In this document: one piece after another, positions 26,896-36,581 of the stretch
Layout of the letters: each line of letters starts with the position of its first letter
Numbering within the stretch: position 1 is the first letter of the stretch
NCBI GenBank assembly: GCA_020883125.1
Contig: JAHREW010000045.1
Location: 1-54,066, forward strand
Reading direction: 5' to 3'
Length of the DNA stretch: 54,066 nt
Source of the DNA: Microcoleus sp. CAWBG506
GTDB taxonomy: Bacteria; Cyanobacteriota; Cyanobacteriia; Cyanobacteriales; Microcoleaceae
Notes under the pieces: model-generated
Database searches by the model: none
What the model was told of the DNA's origin: nothing
What the model saw: only the letters and a program-made list of their open reading frames with translations
Program-made: the position numbers and the translations under genes

Positions 26896-28101
26896 TCAAC
26901 CAACAGCAACAATACTGCTGTGAAAAATACGTTCGATCGCATCCTCCACCACCTTATCCGGTGTCGAAGCACCAGAAGTCACACCCACCACAATCTTACC
27001 CTCCGGCAACCAGCAGTCAGAGATCGCTAAATCAGCCCCCAAAGGCTTGTGTTCGATCCGATTGCCTGGTAGGATGCGTTCTGCAGAATCAATGTGATAA
27101 GACGGAATAGCGCGATCGACAGCAATTTCCTGCAAGTGAGTCGTATTAGAAGAATTAAAACCCCCAATGACCACCATCAAATCCAACTTTTCCTCAACCA
27201 AACTCAACATAGCATCTTGACGTTCTTGAGTAGCATCACAAATAGTATTAAAACTCAAAAAATGGTCGTTCAACTTATCCGGCCCAAACTTACGCATCAT
27301 AGTCTTTTCAAACAACTTACCAATCTGCTCCGTCTCTGTTTTGAGCATAGTAGTTTGGTTAGCAATACCAACCCGTGCTAAATCCACATCCGGGTCAAAA
27401 CCAGCCGAATAAGCCTTGCTAAACTTCGCCAAAAACTCATGGCGATCGCCACCATTAATGATATAATCGCTGACATATTCAGCTTGTTCCAAATTCAGCA
27501 CAATCAAATATTTATCAGCAAAAGAACTCGTCGCCACAGTTTCTTCATGCTTGTACTGACCGTGAATAATCGAAGTATAATCCTTCTTTTTGTGCTTTTC
27601 AACAGTATTCCAAACCTTAGAAACCCAAGGACAAGTTGTATCAACAATCTTGCAGCCCTTATCATTGAGCAACTGCATTTCTTGAACGCTAGCCCCAAAA
27701 GCCGGTAAAATTACCACATCACCAGTATCCACCACCGAAAAATCTTTTTCACCTGAATTAACAGAAATAAAACCAACTGCCATATCCCGCAAATGTTGAT
27801 TCACAGAAGGATTATGAATAATCTCATTAGTAATCCAAATCCGTTCTGTAGGGAAATGTTGACGAGTTTCGTAAGCAATAGCTACAGCGCGTTCCACACC
27901 CCAGCAAAAACCAAAAGCCTCGGCCAACCGAATAGTGACATCCCCGCGTTCCAGCCTGTAATTATTGTCCCGAATGTCCTGAATCAGACTGCTTTGATAA
28001 GCCGTTTGCATCACCTGCGTAACCTCAGCTTCATGACCAAAACCCTTACGGTGGTAATTTTCCGACTGTTGTAGCGATCGCTTAAAAGCTTTAGTATCCA
28101 T
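26896..28101 (-). CDS. ispH: 4-hydroxy-3-methylbut-2-enyl diphosphate reductase
   Basis: The 401-residue enzyme makes IPP and DMAPP in the last step of the MEP isoprenoid pathway, feeding carotenoid and phytol synthesis. Three conserved Cys for the 4Fe-4S cluster are visible: [10 protein letters not shown] (about 66), [11 protein letters not shown] (about 156) and [11 protein letters not shown] (about 287). [13 protein letters not shown] and TSGASTPD match the substrate site. The length, longer than the enterobacterial enzyme, matches the cyanobacterial/plant type with its N-terminal extension. ATG at 28101 is well placed. No close operon partner is evident. Confidence 0.95.
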   Translation of the reverse strand: MDTKAFKRSLQQSENYHRKGFGHEAEVTQVMQTAYQSSLIQDIRDNNYRLERGDVTIRLAEAFGFCWGVERAVAIAYETRQHFPTERIWITNEIIHNPSVNQHLRDMAVGFISVNSGEKDFSVVDTGDVVILPAFGASVQEMQLLNDKGCKIVDTTCPWVSKVWNTVEKHKKKDYTSIIHGQYKHEETVATSSFADKYLIVLNLEQAEYVSDYIINGGDRHEFLAKFSKAYSAGFDPDVDLARVGIANQTTMLKTETEQIGKLFEKTMMRKFGPDKLNDHFLSFNTICDATQERQDAMLSLVEEKLDLMVVIGGFNSSNTTHLQEIAVDRAIPSYHIDSAERILPGNRIEHKPLGADLAISDCWLPEGKIVVGVTSGASTPDKVVEDAIERIFHSSIVAVG

Positions 28102-28235
28102 GGTGTGTCTATTTCAAATTAACGTTAATTACCTTTAATTTTAGAACGGGTGGGGTGCGATCGTCCCGATCGGCAGATCAAAGGGAAGAGGGGATATGAT
28201 ATAGGTACGATCGACGGATTGAAAGGAAAGAAGGA

Positions 28236-28670
28236 ATGAACCACGAAGACACGAAGGACGCGAAGGAAGAAGAAAGAAGAATTAGACAACTGGGCGAACA
28301 GGTAGAACAGTTAGCCTATAGAGCGATTGGAGCGGCGATTGAGGTGCATCGGCTGACGGGGCCAGGATTTTTAGAGTCAGTGTACCAGGAATCCTTAGAA
28401 ATTGAATTTCGGATACGGGGGATACCTTGTCAACCTAAAAAGCCAGTAGCAATAACCTACAGAGGTTATCCAGTAGGCAAAGGTCAATTAGACTTTCTGG
28501 TTGGGGATATCCTAATTGTCGAATTAAAAGCTGTCGAAAAGCTAACTCCCATCCATGAAGCCCAAGTTATCTCCTATCTTAAAATGACCAAAAACAGCCT
28601 AGGCCTTCTGATCAACTTCAACGTTCCGATCCTCAAAGAAGGCATCAAACGGATAATTCTCACATCTTAA
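28236..28670 (+). CDS. GxxExxY protein (PD-(D/E)XK-like)
   Basis: The 144-residue protein carries the family signature GFLESVY at residues 44-50. It also has a nuclease-like core: D86/D91, VELKA (E96, K98) and EAQVISYL (Q110). The family is related to PD-(D/E)XK nucleases but has no firmly established role. The ATG is preceded by AAGGA. The first 13 codons (MNHEDTKDAKEEE) are encoded by a dispersed cyanobacterial repeat (AACCACGAAGACACGAAGG). A complementary copy lies just after the stop codon at about 28680-28727, so the gene is bracketed by inverted repeats. A broken second copy follows. Confidence 0.85.
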   Translation: MNHEDTKDAKEEERRIRQLGEQVEQLAYRAIGAAIEVHRLTGPGFLESVYQESLEIEFRIRGIPCQPKKPVAITYRGYPVGKGQLDFLVGDILIVELKAVEKLTPIHEAQVISYLKMTKNSLGLLINFNVPILKEGIKRIILTS

Positions 28671-28675
28671 CCCTT

Positions 28676-28727
28676 CCTCCTCTTCCTTCTTCGCGCTCTT
28701 GGCGTCTTCGCGGTTCGTTAAAAAAAA
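28676..28727 (-). repeat. Inverted repeat copy closing the GxxExxY unit
   Basis: This stretch read on the minus strand (AACCGCGAAGACGCCAAGAG, then GCGAAGAAGGAAGAGG) matches the start of the GxxExxY gene and of its broken copy. It recurs almost identically at 28908-28949. Together the four copies make two units, each with a gene or remnant between facing repeats. Confidence 0.6.
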
Positions 28728-28760
28728 CTTAAAAAAAAGCGCCAAAAGAGGGAAGAACGA

Positions 28761-28949
28761 CTGAACCGCGAAGACGCGAAGGACGCGAAGGAAGAAGAAA
28801 GAAGAATGAGACAATTGGGCGAACAGGTAGAACAGTTAGCCTATAGAGCGATTGGAGCGGCGATTGATATCAAACGCATAATTCTCTCCTTTCAACCATT
28901 CTTCCTCCTCTTCCTTCTTTGCGCTCTTCGCGTCTTCGCGGTTCGTTAA
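28761..28949 (+). pseudogene. Internally deleted second copy of the GxxExxY gene
   Basis: From CTG (replacing ATG) at 28761 the sequence follows the first copy closely for about 35 codons up to GCGGCGATTGA. It then jumps to the end of the gene (ATCAAACGCATAATTCTC, matching ...IKRIIL). About 99 codons holding the GxxExxY and PD-(D/E)XK motifs are missing, yet the frame stays open to 28949. The stop codon of the first copy is lost, so the frame reads into the flanking repeat. With no start codon and no core domain it is most likely a relic of a tandem duplication. Confidence 0.75.
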
Positions 28950-28960
28950 AAAAAAAACTT

Positions 28961-29000
28961 AAAAAAAAGCCCAGAGAGGCAGATACTTGCTTCTCTAGGC
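28961..29000 (-). terminator. Rho-independent terminator of the first amt gene
   Basis: On the minus strand GCCTAGAGAAGCA and TGCCTCTCTGGGC pair over 13 positions with one G-T wobble and one mismatch. They are followed by eight T residues. It starts about 28 bases after the amt stop codon. Confidence 0.75.
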
Positions 29001-29027
29001 TAAAGTCGATCGAACTTATCGACAAAA

Positions 29028-30461
29028 TCAGCTTCCAACCTTCTTGGGCGCAAAAGGAGAACCTGACTCAAAGGCACTAAAACCACCAGCAAAATCCTCG
29101 CCGTAGGCTTCTTCACCGTGTTGACCAATATCCAAACCTTGGTCTTCTGCAGAGGAAGGTACTCGCAATTCCATAAACTGTCCCAGAAGTTTCAGGATCA
29201 AAAAAGTACCAACCGCAGCAAACACGTAAGTAGCTAAAACACCGACGAATTGAATTCCCAGTAGTCCAGGATTTCCGAACAGCAACCCATCATTTCCGGC
29301 TGAGTTAACGGCTTTAGTCGCAAATACGCCTGTCAGCAGCGCGCCCACAGTCCCGCCGAGACCGTGTACTGGGTAGGTATCCAAAGTATCATCAAATCCC
29401 AGTTTAACCCGCAAGCTAACGGCAAAGAAGCAGCACACCGCAGTGATTGAACCGATCATGAGCGCCCCAATGGGAAGGACGAAACCAGCAGCAGGAGTGA
29501 TGCCCACCAATCCCGCAAGGAAACCACTAGCAATGCCTACTGCTGTGGGTTTGCCTCTCAGTACCCATTCCAAAATTGTCCAAGTTAAGCCGCCGGCTGC
29601 TGTAGAAATCATCGTGGTGACAAAAGCCACAGTTGCCAAGGAACCAGAACCTAGAGCACTACCGCCGTTGAAGCCAAACCATCCGAACCACAGCATTCCA
29701 ATGCCCAGCAACACGTAGGGGACGTTGTGAGGGGTGTGGGGTTTGTTCAAATGGTCTTTGCGAGGTCCAATTACCCAAGCTGCGACTACGGCAGAGACAC
29801 CGGAACTGATGTGTACTACGGTGCCTCCGGCAAAGTCGAGGGAGCCGATCGCCCCCAGCCAGCCTCTACCCCAAACCCAGTGCGCTAACGGAGAGTAGAT
29901 GAAGGTTGACCACAGTAGTACGAACCAGAAATAGGTTTTAAAGGTGACTCGTTCGACGATCGCCCCAGAAATCAATGCAGGAGTGATGATGGCGAACATC
30001 ATCTGATAAACCATGAATACTTGGTGGGGAATTGTCGGTGCGTAGCCGACGGGATCGATTTTGTCGGCTGTGACACCGTTCAAAAACATCCAGTCTAAGC
30101 CCCCGATCAAGCTTTCGAGTCCTGTTCCAAATTCCGGGGCTTTGATGGAGACATCAAAGGCTAAACTGTAACCCCACAGAGTCCATGTGACACCGATCAT
30201 TCCCATCATCACCAAACTCATCATCATGGTGTTGAGGACGTTGCGCGATCGCACCAGTCCTCCATAGAAAAATGCTAGTCCAGGTGTCATTAATAGCACC
30301 ATTGCTGAGGAAACTAGCATCCAAGCTGTATCGCCAGTGTCGATCGGGTTTGGTGCAGCAACAGCAGCAGGGGCAGTGTCTTGAGCTAAGGCATTATTCA
30401 TCAGTGGCCCGCTCAACAGCCACATTGCAATTAGTCCGATCTTTAAACTTTTTTTGAACAC
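29028..30461 (-). CDS. amt: Ammonium transporter (Amt family)
   Basis: The 477-residue protein has a cleavable-looking signal segment (KIGLIAMWLLSGPLMNNALA) and then eleven membrane helices typical of Amt/MEP/Rh proteins. Family blocks include DTAWMLVSSAMVLLMTPGLA, FFYGGLVRSRNVL, DFAGGTVVHISSG (about 206-218, with the conserved aspartate at its head) and DDTLDTYPVHGLGGT with the second pore His. It imports ammonium across the inner membrane. It begins with GTG at 30461 with GAGG upstream. A canonical NtcA box lies about 240 bp upstream and a terminator follows, so it is probably a single-gene nitrogen-regulated unit. Confidence 0.93.
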   Translation of the reverse strand: MFKKSLKIGLIAMWLLSGPLMNNALAQDTAPAAVAAPNPIDTGDTAWMLVSSAMVLLMTPGLAFFYGGLVRSRNVLNTMMMSLVMMGMIGVTWTLWGYSLAFDVSIKAPEFGTGLESLIGGLDWMFLNGVTADKIDPVGYAPTIPHQVFMVYQMMFAIITPALISGAIVERVTFKTYFWFVLLWSTFIYSPLAHWVWGRGWLGAIGSLDFAGGTVVHISSGVSAVVAAWVIGPRKDHLNKPHTPHNVPYVLLGIGMLWFGWFGFNGGSALGSGSLATVAFVTTMISTAAGGLTWTILEWVLRGKPTAVGIASGFLAGLVGITPAAGFVLPIGALMIGSITAVCCFFAVSLRVKLGFDDTLDTYPVHGLGGTVGALLTGVFATKAVNSAGNDGLLFGNPGLLGIQFVGVLATYVFAAVGTFLILKLLGQFMELRVPSSAEDQGLDIGQHGEEAYGEDFAGGFSAFESGSPFAPKKVGS

Positions 30462-30703
30462 GTTAGTGTTACCTCTAATACTCAGTAATTTGCAGAGTTG
30501 ACCGAGCCGATTTTAGATGTGAGGATGTTAGATGCAATAGTTATTTGGTTTTAAGATCCTGTATGAGTGGAACAAATCTTAAATAGATAATTCCCGCTCC
30601 TCAATTTTTCAACTGCTGATAGGCAGACTCATCTAAAACCGTCAATCTGTCGCCCCAAATTTAGTGACTTTTGGATTGCACCATTTGTGACCTAGGTTTT
30701 TCT

Positions 30704-30717
30704 GTATCCAGATATAC
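30704..30717 (-). promoter_or_regulatory. NtcA binding site upstream of amt
   Basis: GTATCCAGATATAC fits GTA-N8-TAC exactly, the established NtcA consensus for nitrogen-limited activation in cyanobacteria. On the amt strand a weak -10-like TGCAAT follows 23 bases later, matching the usual spacing. amt genes are known NtcA targets. The rest of the 411-bp gap (30462-30872) shows no gene. Confidence 0.65.
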
Positions 30718-30872
30718 TAAATTTTATGGTCTTAGATTTTCTTAATCATCCACTGGTACTTGACATCACCCCTGACTAGGGAGTAATAACGGCCGAGAGG
30801 ATAAATGGGGGAGAATTGGAAAAATATGGGTGATTACTAATCACCCATAACCCATCACGAAATCACTCATGA

Positions 30873-31772
30873 CTAATTTTTTAACTGGATCTGACCAAAA
30901 AGCTGCAAAGCCGATCGCCACACTAAATAACCTCGATCGTTGAGGTGCAGACCATCCGTGCTGAGTTCGGTTAATAGGTTGCCGTCGGCATCTGTAAACA
31001 TGGGCTGCAAATCCAAATACAACACATTTTCCGAAATGGCAATTTCCTTCAATCGCTGATTAATTTCGCGAATCCGATGATTAGAAATAGCTAACAGCCG
31101 ATCGCGATTTTCCCAAGTAGCTTGTTCCCCGCTATGGGGCAAAATCGATTGCACTACCACTTGTGCCTTGGGATGAGCCCACCGCAAATCCCGAATAATC
31201 TGTCGCTGGTTGTCCAAAATCCCTTCATCCGTCGCCCCCCGCAGCAAATCGTTAATCCCGATCATCACAAACACGGTATCCGGCTGAGTGCGATCAAATA
31301 ACTGTAACCGCTTGAGCAAACCCACTGAAGTTTCTCCCGAAATTCCCTGATTCAACCAAGTTCGATCGATCGGCAACAACTTCGTCGGAAACCACATACT
31401 CAAAGAATCCCCAGCCAAAACACTCAGCCTGGAGGGTCGATTTACTGCCACCGCCTCAGCTTCCCTGCCTAATTGTGTTACCCACTGCTGGTAAGTCCAC
31501 TTATGTCGCTGTCCCACCATCGGCTGATCGGAGACTGATTTGAGGAGATTTTGCTGGCGCATTTGTTCATCCACCCTAGCAGCACTAACGGCTGCACTGG
31601 CTGGGGAGCTTTCTGACAAGTTTTGTCCCCCCAGCACAAGCTGAGCTACAGTGACTATCAGTATCCCGTTTGTCAACAGAGATAGCCAAGCCCAAAAGGG
31701 AACTTTTTTAGATCGTTCCCTTGCGAATATGAGCCGTTGACTCTTCCGTCCGCTAAATCCTCCAAACTTCTC
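30873..31772 (-). CDS. GDSL/SGNH-family hydrolase, membrane anchored
   Basis: The 299-residue form starts at the ATG at 31772 (MEKFGGFSGRK); a GTG 15 codons upstream is possible. A basic N-terminus is followed by one membrane helix at about 26-48, so the catalytic domain would face the periplasm. SGNH blocks are clear: LSVLAGDSLS (nucleophile Ser), NQGISGETS (Gly), VMIGINDLL (Asn), and STDGLHLNDRGY with the Asp-His pair. These enzymes hydrolyse esters, often deacetylating polysaccharides or lipids; the substrate here is unknown. It lies between two amt genes on the same strand. Confidence 0.85.
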   Translation of the reverse strand, partial: EKFGGFSGRKSQRLIFARERSKKVPFWAWLSLLTNGILIVTVAQLVLGGQNLSESSPASAAVSAARVDEQMRQQNLLKSVSDQPMVGQRHKWTYQQWVTQLGREAEAVAVNRPSRLSVLAGDSLSMWFPTKLLPIDRTWLNQGISGETSVGLLKRLQLFDRTQPDTVFVMIGINDLLRGATDEGILDNQRQIIRDLRWAHPKAQVVVQSILPHSGEQATWENRDRLLAISNHRIREINQRLKEIAISENVLYLDLQPMFTDADGNLLTELSTDGLHLNDRGYLVWRSALQLFGQIQLKN

Positions 31773-32038
31773 CATAAACTCAGGCGATTTGCAGGCACCA
31801 CAACAAATAATTGGCACGCATTACTGCATCAAAATTTACCGCTCCAGTTTCGACTCAATTCTTTAGAGAATCAAGCACTGTCATGTGTTTGGCAATGGCG
31901 GCGATGCAGAAATTGGCTTTTGCCGATCACTTTACCACAAAAAAATCTACCAGCCAAAGTTTCTGAGTTCGTCCAAAAGGCAAAATCCCAGGAGGTATTG
32001 AATCCAAAAGCAATCACCGTAGGCGATGGGCTATTTGG

Positions 32039-33610
32039 TTAGAATTTCATACTTTTGTTTCTGTTGCCAAAGTCAGCTTCCTTCACAAATCCGCTGTAGG
32101 CTTCCATCCCGTGTTCTCCGATATCCAAACCTTCAGTCTCCTCTACGGCACTGACTCGGATGCCCAGCAACACCTTGAGTGCATACCAAAAAATTGCACT
32201 CAGCAGCACAGTCATCCCACCTACAGAAATAATCCCGATCAACTGCGGTATTAGTTGATCGAAACCTCCCCCTACCAGTAATCCCGCTTTCGGGCCTGCG
32301 GTATAAATTCCCGTATTCGGGCCATCGGCAAATAAGCCAACTGCCAGAGTTCCCCAAATCCCGCAGACTAGGTGAACCGATGTTGCCCCCACAGGGTCAT
32401 CAATTTTCAAGTTGTCAAAGAAAGTTACGGCAAAAACTACCAGGATGCCCGCGACAATGCCGATAATCGCAGCATTCGGCACGTTGATCCAAGCGCAGCT
32501 AGCAGTCACTCCCACTAAGCCAGCCAGGATACCATTGATCACCATCGAAAGATCGGGTTTGCCCAGGTACAACCAAGCGGTGATGGTAGCCGCAACTCCC
32601 CCAAACGCTGCTGCGGTGTTGGTGGTGATCGCAATGTGGGCGATCGCATTTGGATCGACTGCCATTGTCGAACCGGGATTGAACCCGAACCAACCCAACC
32701 ACAGAATCAAACAGCCCAGGGTAGCAATACTCATATTGTGTCCCGGCATCGCCACAGTATCGCCGTTGCGGTACTTACCAATCCGCGGGCCCAAAAATGC
32801 TGCTCCCATCAAAGCGGCCCAACCCCCTACAGAGTGAACCACCGTCGAACCAGCAAAGTCGTAAAAACCTACTTTTGCCAGCCAGCCGCCACCCCAAATC
32901 CAGTGTCCGGTAATTGGGTAAGCAATCCCTACTAACAACAAGCTGAACACTAAAAAATCAAGGAATCTAATTCGCTCTGCAACGGCTCCAGAAACGATCG
33001 TGGCAGTAGTTCCGGCAAAAACTAATTGGAAAAAGAATTTGGCATTCAGAGGTACTCCCGTCCAATTTAGCGAGCTGAAAATACCTTTGTAAGCATCTCC
33101 GATCGCGGGGCTGTTGTCAGGTATATTCCACAAGAAATATCCGCCACTTGTGCCCATAAAACCGTTGCCATCACTGAACATTAAAGCAAAGCCCATCGCC
33201 CAATAGGCAATGGTAGAAAGTGCAAAAACAATTAAGTTTTTTGCAAGGACATTAACCGCATTTTTCTGGCGACAAAATCCTGTTTCTAACATCGCAAAAC
33301 CGGCGTTCATAAAGAACACTAGCATCCCTGTTACCATCACCCACATGGTGTCCATACCCACCTTGAGGGTTGCTAATTGTTCGTCAGTGCTCGGTTTGGG
33401 GGGCGTTTGGGCTACTGCTGCATATCCCCAGACTAAACAGATGATTGCAGCTAAAGGTATACAGGCTTGCCAACTGGGACTGAGCCTGCGGATGGCTAAT
33501 TGTATTTTTGAGAAAGTGGGGACTTGCTCCCACAATTTTGCTCCGTTTTTTGGCAGATATCTTGGCTTGATTTTTTTCCAGTTTGTCTGTTTCCGACTAT
33601 TTGTTTTCAC
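32039..33610 (-). CDS. amt: Ammonium transporter (Amt family), second copy
   Basis: The 523-residue protein is assigned to the GTG at 33610, because GGAG lies 10 bases upstream and no suitable ATG exists. A long basic N-terminal region (about 1-50) precedes a signal-like helix ([20 protein letters not shown]) and the transporter core. Core blocks include [36 protein letters not shown] and [19 protein letters not shown] with the pore His. It is clearly diverged from the Amt at 29028, lacking its DTLDTYPVHG form. It lies 73 bases after purE on the same strand and may be cotranscribed. No NtcA box was found close to it. Confidence 0.9.
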   Translation of the reverse strand: MKTNSRKQTNWKKIKPRYLPKNGAKLWEQVPTFSKIQLAIRRLSPSWQACIPLAAIICLVWGYAAVAQTPPKPSTDEQLATLKVGMDTMWVMVTGMLVFFMNAGFAMLETGFCRQKNAVNVLAKNLIVFALSTIAYWAMGFALMFSDGNGFMGTSGGYFLWNIPDNSPAIGDAYKGIFSSLNWTGVPLNAKFFFQLVFAGTTATIVSGAVAERIRFLDFLVFSLLLVGIAYPITGHWIWGGGWLAKVGFYDFAGSTVVHSVGGWAALMGAAFLGPRIGKYRNGDTVAMPGHNMSIATLGCLILWLGWFGFNPGSTMAVDPNAIAHIAITTNTAAAFGGVAATITAWLYLGKPDLSMVINGILAGLVGVTASCAWINVPNAAIIGIVAGILVVFAVTFFDNLKIDDPVGATSVHLVCGIWGTLAVGLFADGPNTGIYTAGPKAGLLVGGGFDQLIPQLIGIISVGGMTVLLSAIFWYALKVLLGIRVSAVEETEGLDIGEHGMEAYSGFVKEADFGNRNKSMKF

Positions 33611-33683
33611 TGTTGATTTTCTCCAGACTAATCGCAACAAGAATAATTCTAAAAAATCTCAACCTTACTCCCAAATTGAGAGA

Positions 33684-34205
33684 TTATTGCTTCAGATTGA
33701 GATAGTTATGATACCCTAATTCTTCTAGTTGATGTTGTTTTTCCATTACGGATTCGGACAAGCTTCGACGATATTGTTGGACTCGCTCTAGCAATTCTGG
33801 CTGGTAAACTGCTAAGATCTGAACTGCTAACAAGCCAGCATTTTTAGAATTTCCGATCGCTACTGTTGCTACAGGAATCCCGGCTGGCATTTGGACGATC
33901 GAGTACAAAGAATCTAATCCTTGCAGGTGACGGCTCGGCACTGGCACACCAATCACCGGCAAAGGTGTTAAAGATGCTACCATACCAGGTAGGTGGGCGG
34001 CTCCCCCCGCACCTGCAATAATCACTTTCAATCCCCGTTGGTGCGCGTTTTGGGCATATTCTACCATACGATCGGGAGTACGGTGGGCTGAAACGATCGC
34101 CACGGAGCAAGGTATATTGAATTCTTCGCAAACTGCGATCGCATCTTTCATCGTGGGCAAATCAGAATCGCTACCCATGATAATTCCAACAGTCGGTTGA
34201 TTCAT
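33684..34205 (-). CDS. purE: N5-carboxyaminoimidazole ribonucleotide mutase
   Basis: The 173-residue class I PurE converts N5-CAIR to CAIR in purine synthesis. [13 protein letters not shown] at about 7-19 and SAHRTPDRM at about 39-47 carry the active-site Ser, Asp and His. [12 protein letters not shown] (about 66-77) is the phosphate-binding loop. The length is typical, with a short extra C-terminal tail ([18 protein letters not shown]). It is divergent from nagA across a 68-bp gap that is half filled by a heptamer repeat. The second amt gene is downstream. Confidence 0.94.
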   Translation of the reverse strand: MNQPTVGIIMGSDSDLPTMKDAIAVCEEFNIPCSVAIVSAHRTPDRMVEYAQNAHQRGLKVIIAGAGGAAHLPGMVASLTPLPVIGVPVPSRHLQGLDSLYSIVQMPAGIPVATVAIGNSKNAGLLAVQILAVYQPELLERVQQYRRSLSESVMEKQHQLEELGYHNYLNLKQ

Positions 34206-34241
34206 CTAGTTTTGAGATTTGAGCTTTCCGATCAATGCTAA

Positions 34242-34271
34242 TCTAAAATCTAAAATCTAAAATCTAAAATC
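34242..34271. repeat. Heptanucleotide tandem repeat next to nagA start
   Basis: Four TCTAAAA units and a partial fifth occupy positions ending 2 bases before the nagA ATG. The array therefore replaces the normal Shine-Dalgarno region of nagA and fills nearly half the purE/nagA gap. Confidence 0.8.
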
Positions 34272-34273
34272 GG

Positions 34274-35500
34274 ATGACTGAAGCGACAAACTCAACTTTT
34301 TTCCCGACAAATATTCTCAATGCGAGGCTCCCCGGTTGTAAGGAATTGCAGATGCTGGCTGTGGATGCAACTGGCATCATTCAAGAAGTTTGCCCGATGG
34401 ACAAAGTATTTAAACGGGTTTCTCCCCCGAATTTACAAGTCATCGATGCAGCAGGTGACTGGGTTTCTTTGGGTGGAGTTGATTTGCAGATTAACGGGGC
34501 ACTCGGTTTGGCTTTCCCGGATTTAGAAACCAAGCATAGGGAATTTTTGCCCAAAATTTGTCAATTTTTATGGAATCAGGGAGTCGATGCTTTTTTGCCG
34601 ACTTTGGTGACAACTTCACTAGATAAGTTTAGACGATCGCTCTCGATAATTGCTGATTTTATACGCACTACTAAAAATACTTCCCCAACCAATCAAATCA
34701 AAACAGCCTCAATCATCGGCGTTCACCTCGAAGGCCCTTTTCTTAATCCTCACAAACGAGGTGCTCACCCGTCAGAATTTCTTCTGCCACTAACCATAGA
34801 AAATGTCAAGTTAGTTTTAGGAGATTGTGCTGAGATTGTCAAAATAATTACTTTAGCACCAGAGTTAGATAGCACTGGCGAAGTAATTTCTTATTTGCAA
34901 AGTTTGGGAATTACAGTTAGTCTCGGACACTCTCAAGCGACAGCAGAACAAGCCCAACAAGCATTTGCACGGGGTTCTTCCATGGTAACTCACGCCTTTA
35001 ATGCGATGCCGAGTTTGCACCATCGAGAACCGGGTTTGTTAGGGGCTGCCATTGTTACTCCTGGTGTTAAGTGCGGTTTAATTGCTGACGGCAAGCACGT
35101 TTCTCCGACAATGATTGATTTTTTACTGCGCGCTGGTAGATACGAAACAGGTGTTTTTTTAGTTAGCGATGCTTTAGCTCCTCTTGGTTTGCCAGATGGT
35201 GTTTATCCTTGGGATTCTCGTCAAATAGAGGTGAGAAAAGGTACTGCTTGGGTAAGATTAGATTATCACTCACCATTGGAATCGGCTACTTTGGCTGGTA
35301 CAACACTACCACTTTTGGGCGGAGTTCAAAATTTGGTGAAGTGGGGAATTTGTGATGTAGCAAGTGCCATCGCCCTAGCAACGGAATCTCCCAGAAATGC
35401 GATCGGACTTTCAGGAATCATTGCCTTTCCCGCAACTCAATTGTTACGCTGGCATTTGGATGAACCCACAAAGGAATTAACTTGGCATCGCTTGTTTTAA
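34274..35500 (+). CDS. nagA: N-acetylglucosamine-6-phosphate deacetylase
   Basis: The 408-residue amidohydrolase removes acetate from GlcNAc-6-phosphate in amino-sugar recycling. Metal and substrate motifs are in order: GVDLQINGALG (about 69-79), GVHLEGPFLNPHKRGAHP with the metal Glu (about 150-167), GHSQATAEQA, THAFNAMPSLHHREPG, IADGKHVSP and VSDALAPLG with the catalytic Asp. The length is typical. No Shine-Dalgarno sequence is visible, since heptamer repeats abut the ATG. Other nag genes are not in the window. Confidence 0.92.
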   Translation: MTEATNSTFFPTNILNARLPGCKELQMLAVDATGIIQEVCPMDKVFKRVSPPNLQVIDAAGDWVSLGGVDLQINGALGLAFPDLETKHREFLPKICQFLWNQGVDAFLPTLVTTSLDKFRRSLSIIADFIRTTKNTSPTNQIKTASIIGVHLEGPFLNPHKRGAHPSEFLLPLTIENVKLVLGDCAEIVKIITLAPELDSTGEVISYLQSLGITVSLGHSQATAEQAQQAFARGSSMVTHAFNAMPSLHHREPGLLGAAIVTPGVKCGLIADGKHVSPTMIDFLLRAGRYETGVFLVSDALAPLGLPDGVYPWDSRQIEVRKGTAWVRLDYHSPLESATLAGTTLPLLGGVQNLVKWGICDVASAIALATESPRNAIGLSGIIAFPATQLLRWHLDEPTKELTWHRLF

Positions 35501-35682
35501 ACGAAGATGGAACATTGAAGAAGGAAGATAGTCCTTCGACTAGGCACGCGCCTACCGCAGCGTAGCCGGAGGGCAGGAACCGCATTTACCAAAACCCAAT
35601 CTTTTTCGGGCAAATTCCAAATTACGACCCCCAAGCATTATAATACCTAACTGTTGGCAATAACTCAGCAGCAGGCAGACTA

Positions 35683-36369
35683 ATGAATTTGGCAAATGAC
35701 AAGGATATTGTCAAACAGTATTTTAACTCCACGGGATTCGATCGCTGGCAACGGATTTACGGCGATGGCAAAGTCAATAAAGTGCAGCTAGATATTCGCA
35801 CCGGGCACCAGCAAACAGTAGATACAGTCATCCAATGGCTGCAAGCTGACGGCAATTTGCGCGGGCTGTCAGTCTGCGATGCCGGCTGTGGTGTGGGATC
35901 TCTGAGTATTCCCTTGGCGGAGGCTGGGGCAATTGTTTGTGCTAGCGATATCTCTGAAAAGATGGTAGCAGAAGCCTACGATCGAGCTACAGCCGTTCCC
36001 GGCAAGCTCTACAACATCTCTTTTGCAGCCCAAGATTTAGAAGCATTGAGTGGCAAATTTCACACGGTTATCTGTCTGGACGTGCTAATCCACTATCCTC
36101 AAGATAAGGCTGCGTCCATGATTGCTCACCTCAGTTCGATCGCCCAATCCCGACTAATTCTGAGTTTTGCCCCCAAAACTTTAGCACTCACCCTGCTCAA
36201 AAAAATTGGTGAATTTTTCCCCGGTCCTAGCAAAACAACTCGCGCTTATCAGCACCGGGAAGCTGATATCATCAAAATCCTAGAAAACAATGGTTTTGTG
36301 GTGAACAGAACAGCCATGACTAGCACGAGCTTTTATTATTCTAGATTGCTGGAAGCTGTACGGAAATAG
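35683..36369 (+). CDS. chlM: Magnesium-protoporphyrin IX O-methyltransferase
   Basis: The 228-residue enzyme transfers a methyl group from SAM to Mg-protoporphyrin IX in chlorophyll synthesis. KQYFNSTGFDRWQRIYGDGKVNKVQLDIR at about 10-38 is a diagnostic ChlM/BchM block. The SAM loop VCDAGCGVGSLSIPLA is at about 64-79, and CLDVLIHYP at about 124-132. The protein is soluble or membrane peripheral. It follows nagA by 182 bp; the gap contains a G/C-rich repeat-like stretch around 35540-35580 but no gene. Confidence 0.93.
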   Translation: MNLANDKDIVKQYFNSTGFDRWQRIYGDGKVNKVQLDIRTGHQQTVDTVIQWLQADGNLRGLSVCDAGCGVGSLSIPLAEAGAIVCASDISEKMVAEAYDRATAVPGKLYNISFAAQDLEALSGKFHTVICLDVLIHYPQDKAASMIAHLSSIAQSRLILSFAPKTLALTLLKKIGEFFPGPSKTTRAYQHREADIIKILENNGFVVNRTAMTSTSFYYSRLLEAVRK

Positions 36370-36581
36370 GGTAAAATATCAGCAAATTCTCAGGCAAATT
36401 TAGATAATAGCAAATCCGGTTCAGTCATCCCCTCGATCGTGTTGGAAAAGTGCGTCGCTGTTCTAATCTTTGTATTCTTGGCGAGAATTGTTTCTAGCGA
36501 CGCACCCGACAAGGGCTAAATCTAGGGAGTCAAAATTGTGGCTGCTCCTATAGATTACGATAAGCACACATAGGTTTCGAG

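Noticed and set aside
31737..32042. 101-codon plus-strand frame upstream of the GDSL gene
   Set aside because: Overlaps the GDSL start on the other strand, has no start signal and no recognisable sequence.
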